DNA from: Sphingopyxis sp. PET50
GTDB taxonomy: Bacteria > Pseudomonadota > Alphaproteobacteria > Sphingomonadales > Sphingomonadaceae
DNA length: 64,000 nucleotides
Direction: 5' to 3'
Assembly (NCBI RefSeq): GCF_025244705.1
Contig: NZ_CP104207.1
Coordinates: forward strand, 3,596,001-3,660,000
The translations under genes were made by a program, and so were the position numbers. Each line of letters begins with the position of its first letter. Positions within the stretch are counted from its first letter, which is position 1. Positions 60,533-64,000 of this stretch are shown piece after piece. A model generated the notes under the pieces. That model was not told the DNA's origin. It ran no database searches and saw only the letters and a program-made list of their open reading frames with translations.

Positions 60533-60927
60533 ATGAAATATCCGACCCTGGCTACCGCTCTCCTTCTGGCCTAAGCACCGCCTCTTCCGCCACCGCGATG
60601 ACGATCGACGCCGACGAACGCGAGCTTTACGACAGCAGCATCCAGTGCATGGCCTATTTCGGCATCATGGCGGGACTGGGCAGCGGGGGCGAGGCCGAGG
60701 ACCCGAAGATGGTCGAATCGGGGACCAAGTTCCTCGCGATCGCGACCGTGCTCGCCGATGACGACAAGGCGCAGATCCAGACCGACTTCGACGCGCAGAT
60801 GGGCAAATTCGCGCGGATCGCCGAACATCCCGACGACCCCGACATGATCCGGCAGGTCCAGGATATCGACGAAAGCTGCACATTCCTCGAAACGCTCGTC
60901 GATACGATGCTCGAGGGGGCGAGCTAG
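60533..60927 (+). CDS. Small secreted protein of unknown function, one frameshift
   Basis: GGGGG lies 5 nt before an ATG that begins MKYPTLATALLLA, then a stop. One missing C at 60570-60571 would continue it as LSTASSATA, completing a textbook signal peptide cut before MTIDADERELYDSSIQCMAY. The mature part has about 110 residues, two Cys (SIQCMAYF, DESCTFLE) and helical character. I do not recognise the family. It lies just after cydAB on the same strand. Confidence 0.65.
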
Positions 60928-60931
60928 GGCT

Positions 60932-61342
60932 TCAGCCCTTCTCGCCCGGGAAGAATTTCGCGACGACCTCGCTCGCGAGGCGCGCGGGGCGCAGCGTTTC
61001 GGCGTCGATGCAGCACCAGCTCGACTTGACCTCGGCGAGCACCTCCTCGCCGCGCTTGATGATCGTTTCGTAAAAGGCGCGCGCGCCCTGCACCTTTTCG
61101 AGGATCACCGTCGCGATGACCTGATCATCGAGGAAGGCGGGGCGGCGATAGGTGATCTCGTGCTTCAGCGCGACCCACAGATGCGCCGCGACCGCGTCGG
61201 GCGGCGCGATATGGCGCCAGTGCGACAGCACCGCCTCCTGCACCCAGCTGAGATAATGGGCGTTGTTGACGTGCCCCATGAAGTCGATCTGGTCGGCGCC
61301 GACGGCGATGGCGTGATCGTGCGGGAGAGAGGCGCTGGTCAT
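60932..61342 (-). CDS. 4HBT/YbgC-type acyl-CoA thioesterase
   Basis: The 136-residue hotdog-fold protein has the 4HBT signature DQIDFMGHVNNAHYLSWVQEAVLSHW, with the catalytic Asp and conserved Gly/Asn, then KHEITYRRPAFLDDQVIATVILEKVQGARAFYETII. It hydrolyses acyl-CoA esters. No ribosome-binding site is visible; a palindrome lies directly upstream. It is convergent with the small secreted protein. Confidence 0.88.
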   Translation of the reverse strand: MTSASLPHDHAIAVGADQIDFMGHVNNAHYLSWVQEAVLSHWRHIAPPDAVAAHLWVALKHEITYRRPAFLDDQVIATVILEKVQGARAFYETIIKRGEEVLAEVKSSWCCIDAETLRPARLASEVVAKFFPGEKG

Positions 61343-61345
61343 ATC

Positions 61346-61363
61346 GTTGACACTAATGTCAAC
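61346..61363. promoter_or_regulatory. TetR-like palindrome at the thioesterase start
   Basis: GTTGACA-CTAA-TGTCAAC is a perfect 7-bp dyad, 3 nt before the thioesterase ATG. The shape suits a TetR-family operator, but no such regulator is in the window. Confidence 0.5.
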
Positions 61364-61527
61364 AGTTCGTGACGGAAAGATGAAATATCGAGCGTTTCGA
61401 TAGAATTATCGGCGGAGCGGACCGTCTCGGCGCGGATTTCGGCATCAGTCTCCAGGGCGAACTTTCACGAACAAGATATTGCGCTTTTCGCCGGGCGGCA
61501 TAGTCTTGCCCATGGGGGAGAGAAATC

Positions 61528-62608
61528 ATGAACGATGATGTGGAAATCGACCCGGACCGTCCGGGACGCTGGAAACAGATATATGCGCGATGGTCACCGC
61601 ATATTCACAGTACGACGAAAGGTGCCGAATCGCGATATCTGGGCCTGCTTCGCGTTTCGAGCCTTGCATTGGCAACGATATTGCTGATCGGAGCCACAAT
61701 ATTTGTCGTGATGGGGGCGGTGAAGCAGATCGGATCGAGCGATGTCCAGCCGGAACTGGCCACCGTCGCGCTTGATGACCTGATCCCGCCCGAAGCGCCG
61801 AAGGAGACGGCCGCCGCCAAGCCGAAGGCTGAAGGCAAGCCGGTGCCGTTATGGAAGCAGAGGTTCAGTGCGGCGCAGCAGCAGCGGTTTTACACCCTCT
61901 ACAGGGACAAGTTCGAACCGTCGCGCCGGAGCGACGAAGAGATGCTGTCGCGCGATCGGTTCTTCGAGCTGGCCTTTCCCGACACGCGGATCGAAGCACT
62001 GGATGTCTTGCCGATCCGCCGCATGGCCGACGCGGAGGGCAATCCGCTCGCGACATTTGGCGGGCTGTCTGACTCGCTCATCACAGCGCTCGACGCCGCC
62101 GCCGCCGCGCCCGCCATAAAACGCCAGCTCGGCGCCTATAAGCGCGCGTCCAAGGTCGAGGTCTGCGAGACCAAAATCGTCTCGCGTAGCCAAGCAGATC
62201 CAGGTGTGGGACAGCAATTCCATGGATTGCGCCTATTGGTACGAATATCCCTATGGTTGTTCGGTGACGCGCTCGATCAGCGAACCGACGCCGACGCGGG
62301 CCTGTGCGATGCGCCTGCCCGACAGGTTGAAGCGGCCCGTCGCCCTTTATGGCGAGCTGGTGTCGCGCTATGCGGAAACTGCCGCTGCCGATATCGAGCG
62401 CAAGGCGGTCGCAGCAGCGGAACAGCGTGCCGCGACGCTGGAGCGCAAGGCCGAAGGCAAAGGCGCCCTGGTTTCGGGCGGGCAGTGGTTCCTCGCCTTC
62501 ATGGCGGTGATGTTCCTCTATCTGATCGTAGCGATTGAACGGCACCAGCGTCGGCTCGCTGCCCGTATTGAGGAAAGGCTCGGCGAGCGGTCGGCCGATC
62601 CGTCCTGA
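61528..62608 (+). CDS. Unrecognised two-TM membrane protein, one frameshift
   Basis: GGGGGAGAG precedes the ATG. One helix (SSLALATILLIGATIFVVMGAV) lies near residue 50 and another (WFLAFMAVMFLYLIVAI) near the C-terminus, so both ends are cytoplasmic and about 250 residues are periplasmic. That part contains RFSAAQQQRFYTLYRDKFEPSRRSDEEMLSRDRFFELAF and, after the break, KQIQVWDSNSMDCAYWYEYPYGC. Removing the T at 62187 restores VSRAKQIQVWDSN. I recognise no domain. It stands alone between the thioesterase promoter and queF. Confidence 0.7.
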
Positions 62609-62612
62609 CGGG

Positions 62613-63083
62613 CTACCCCCGCCCGCGATAGGGGGCGACGCCCTGGTCGGGGAGCCACAGGTCGGCGGGCGGCGGGCCCGATTGCCAGAAGACGTCGATC
62701 GGGATGCCGCCGCGCGGATACCAGTAGCCGCCGATGCGCAGCCATTGCGGCTGCATCTCGTCGAACAGGCGGCGGCCGATGCCGACGGTGCAATCCTCGT
62801 GGAAGCCGGCGTGGTTGCGGAAGCTGGCGAGGAAGAGCTTGAGGCTCTTCGATTCGACGATCGTCTCGCCGGGGGCATAGTCGATGACGAGATGCGCGAA
62901 ATCGGGCTGGCCGGTCACCGGGCAGAGCGAGGTGAATTCGGGCGCCGCGAAGCGCACGAGATAGAGCTCGCCCGCGCGCGGGTTGGGGACATAGTCGAGG
63001 GTCGCGGCCCCGGGTGAGGCAGGCAGTTCGCTCGGCTGGCCGAGATGTTTGGGCGCGAGGCGCGGAGGGGTGGAATCGGACAT
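62613..63083 (-). CDS. queF: NADPH-dependent preQ1 synthase QueF
   Basis: The 156-residue protein is the short (YkvM-type) QueF. The catalytic Cys54 and Asp61 lie in [20 protein letters not shown], and the NADPH-binding [21 protein letters not shown] follows. It reduces preQ0 to preQ1 in queuosine synthesis. The start at 63083 is preferred; 63092 is also in frame. It is convergent with the membrane protein gene. Confidence 0.95.
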   Translation of the reverse strand: MSDSTPPRLAPKHLGQPSELPASPGAATLDYVPNPRAGELYLVRFAAPEFTSLCPVTGQPDFAHLVIDYAPGETIVESKSLKLFLASFRNHAGFHEDCTVGIGRRLFDEMQPQWLRIGGYWYPRGGIPIDVFWQSGPPPADLWLPDQGVAPYRGRG

Positions 63084-63217
63084 GGAAACCATCTAGGGAG
63101 CCGCGCGGCCCCTGTCATCCGTCGATGACGGCGGCCATTCAGCGCCAATTCAGCGGATGGCGCGCGAAACAGGCACTTCGGGATCGCGTAACGGGAATGA
63201 CGGACAGGCACTTCGGG

Positions 63218-64000
63218 ATGACGGGCGGCGCGCGGATCGCGCTGGCGGCCGCGCTGGCGGCGGGCATCGCCGTGCCCGCCGCCGCGCAGCAGGCCGAGAC
63301 AGCCGGCACCCGCCCCGTCGACGGGCCGTCCGATCGATTTCCGGCTGCCCCCGCCCGAGAATGACGGCCGTTCGCCCGGCGTGCAGGGACCGGCGAACAA
63401 CGGCATCGCGCCGATCGGGCCGGGCGAGACGCGGCCGGCCCCGACCCCGACCCCCGCGCCGACGCCCGCCCCGCCGCGCGTGACGCCGACGCAGCCGGCG
63501 GCGCCCGGACAGCCGGCGGCGGGACCCGCGGGCACGGGCGCGACGACGCGCCGCGCGGCGCCGGCCGCGTCCGCCGCGCCGACCGCCCCAACGGCATCGA
63601 CGGAGGCCCCGGCACGGGGTGACGGCGATACGTCCGCTTCGACGCCTGCGGCGACCGATGCGGCGCCGGGCTTCGCGCCCGAGACCGGCGCGGTTCCGGC
63701 GACCGACGATCCCGTGGCGGCGCCCGCCGACGACGGCGCGGCGCCGGCCGCCGCGCCGGGCCAAGGCAGCGGCACGCCGATCTGGGCCTGGCTGCTGGCG
63801 CTGCTCGCGGCGGGCGCGGCCGGTTTCTGGTACTGGCGCCGCCGCCCCGTGCCGGCGGGCGATGCGCCGGCCGAGCGCAGCGCGGTTCCCGCCGCGCCGC
63901 GCGCGACGCCTTCGCCGCCGCCGGCTCCGCGCGCCGCGCCGGTTCCCGCACCCGCCCCCGCTCCGGCGTCCAGGGCACCGGTGCTGCCCGCGACGGGCGC
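63218..64000 (+). CDS. Pro/Ala-rich single-TM exported protein, incomplete at the window end, one frameshift
   Basis: A signal peptide (GARIALAAALAAGIAVPAAAQ) is followed by a break. Removing one G of the GGG at 63323-63325 gives VDGRPIDFRLPPPENDGRSPGVQGP. Long Pro/Ala/Thr-rich low complexity, one helix (IWAWLLALLAAGAAGFWYW, about 63780-63840) and another Pro/Ala stretch run off the edge. The first ATG could also be 63197. A 16-nt direct repeat (63169 and 63204) spans the start region. The function is unknown. Confidence 0.6.

Noticed and set aside
60377..60574. 65-codon frame overlapping the cydB stop, considered as a CydX/DUF2474 small subunit
   Set aside because: It lacks any membrane helix, which these subunits need, and its end is the signal-peptide start of the next gene read in the same frame.

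Overview
The window is GC-rich chromosomal DNA from an alphaproteobacterium, most likely a sphingomonad (Sphingopyxis/Sphingomonas type). The grounds are the gene families and their arrangement: atpHAGDC with a Lys/Ala-rich AtpD N-terminus, the NDUFA12-DUF2155-aat block, an alphaproteobacterial sigma-32 promoter on dnaK, paired TonB receptor/PepSY loci, and dense intergenic palindromic repeats. The genus is inferred. I saw no rRNA, tRNA, CRISPR array, phage or insertion sequence.

Layout. 0-4.6 kb: a META-domain lipoprotein, a minus-strand operon ending in rmuC, and a PCu(A)C copper chaperone. 4.7-8 kb: dnaK-dnaJ behind a sigma-32 promoter. 8-14.2 kb: a patatin-like hydrolase, then a TonB-dependent receptor with a PepSY membrane protein. 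14.3-24.7 kb: priA, a secreted gluzincin-TPR protein, an Ada repair operon, a DUF2306 membrane protein, a trypsin-like protease and two alpha/beta hydrolases. 25-30 kb: atpHAGDC, closed by a clear intrinsic terminator. 30.4-39.2 kb: a lone cpaF, an oxygenase-coq7 operon, a secreted methyltransferase, aat, DUF2155, NDUFA12, DUF192, recX and a fatty acyl-AMP ligase. 39.2-46.4 kb: a GGDEF-EAL protein, a CHAP amidase, DUF3297, a secreted CHAT-TPR protease and a hemerythrin. 46.5-50 kb: a second iron-uptake operon (PepSY, small membrane protein, TonB receptor). 50-53.2 kb: rutBCDA for pyrimidine breakdown. 53.3-57.2 kb: typA, about 700 nt of nested repeats and an unknown HTH-like protein. 57.2-60.4 kb: a GbsR/MarR regulator with a perfect 28-bp operator, followed by cydAB. 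60.5-64 kb: small secreted and membrane proteins, a thioesterase, queF and an incomplete Pro/Ala-rich membrane protein.

Two features dominate. First, at least eight families of long palindromic repeats fill most intergenic gaps. They occur inside the dnaK-dnaJ, atpA-atpG, atpD-atpC and rutB-rutC gaps, and in places they supply ribosome-binding purines, stop codons and protein tails. Second, about twenty single-base frameshifts interrupt at least fourteen genes, including the core genes atpD and dnaJ. Most are repaired by removing one T, often leaving GCCGGC or GCCAGC. I read these as systematic sequence errors, not real pseudogenes, so those genes are annotated as full-length CDSs with the break described.

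The strongest regulatory find is the 28-bp palindrome overlapping the promoter of the regulator upstream of cydAB, where the transcript is probably leaderless. I found no clearly new multigene system. The best candidates for unfamiliar biology are the nested repeats, the 202-nt antisense coding overlap of aat with DUF2155, and several unplaced membrane or secreted proteins.
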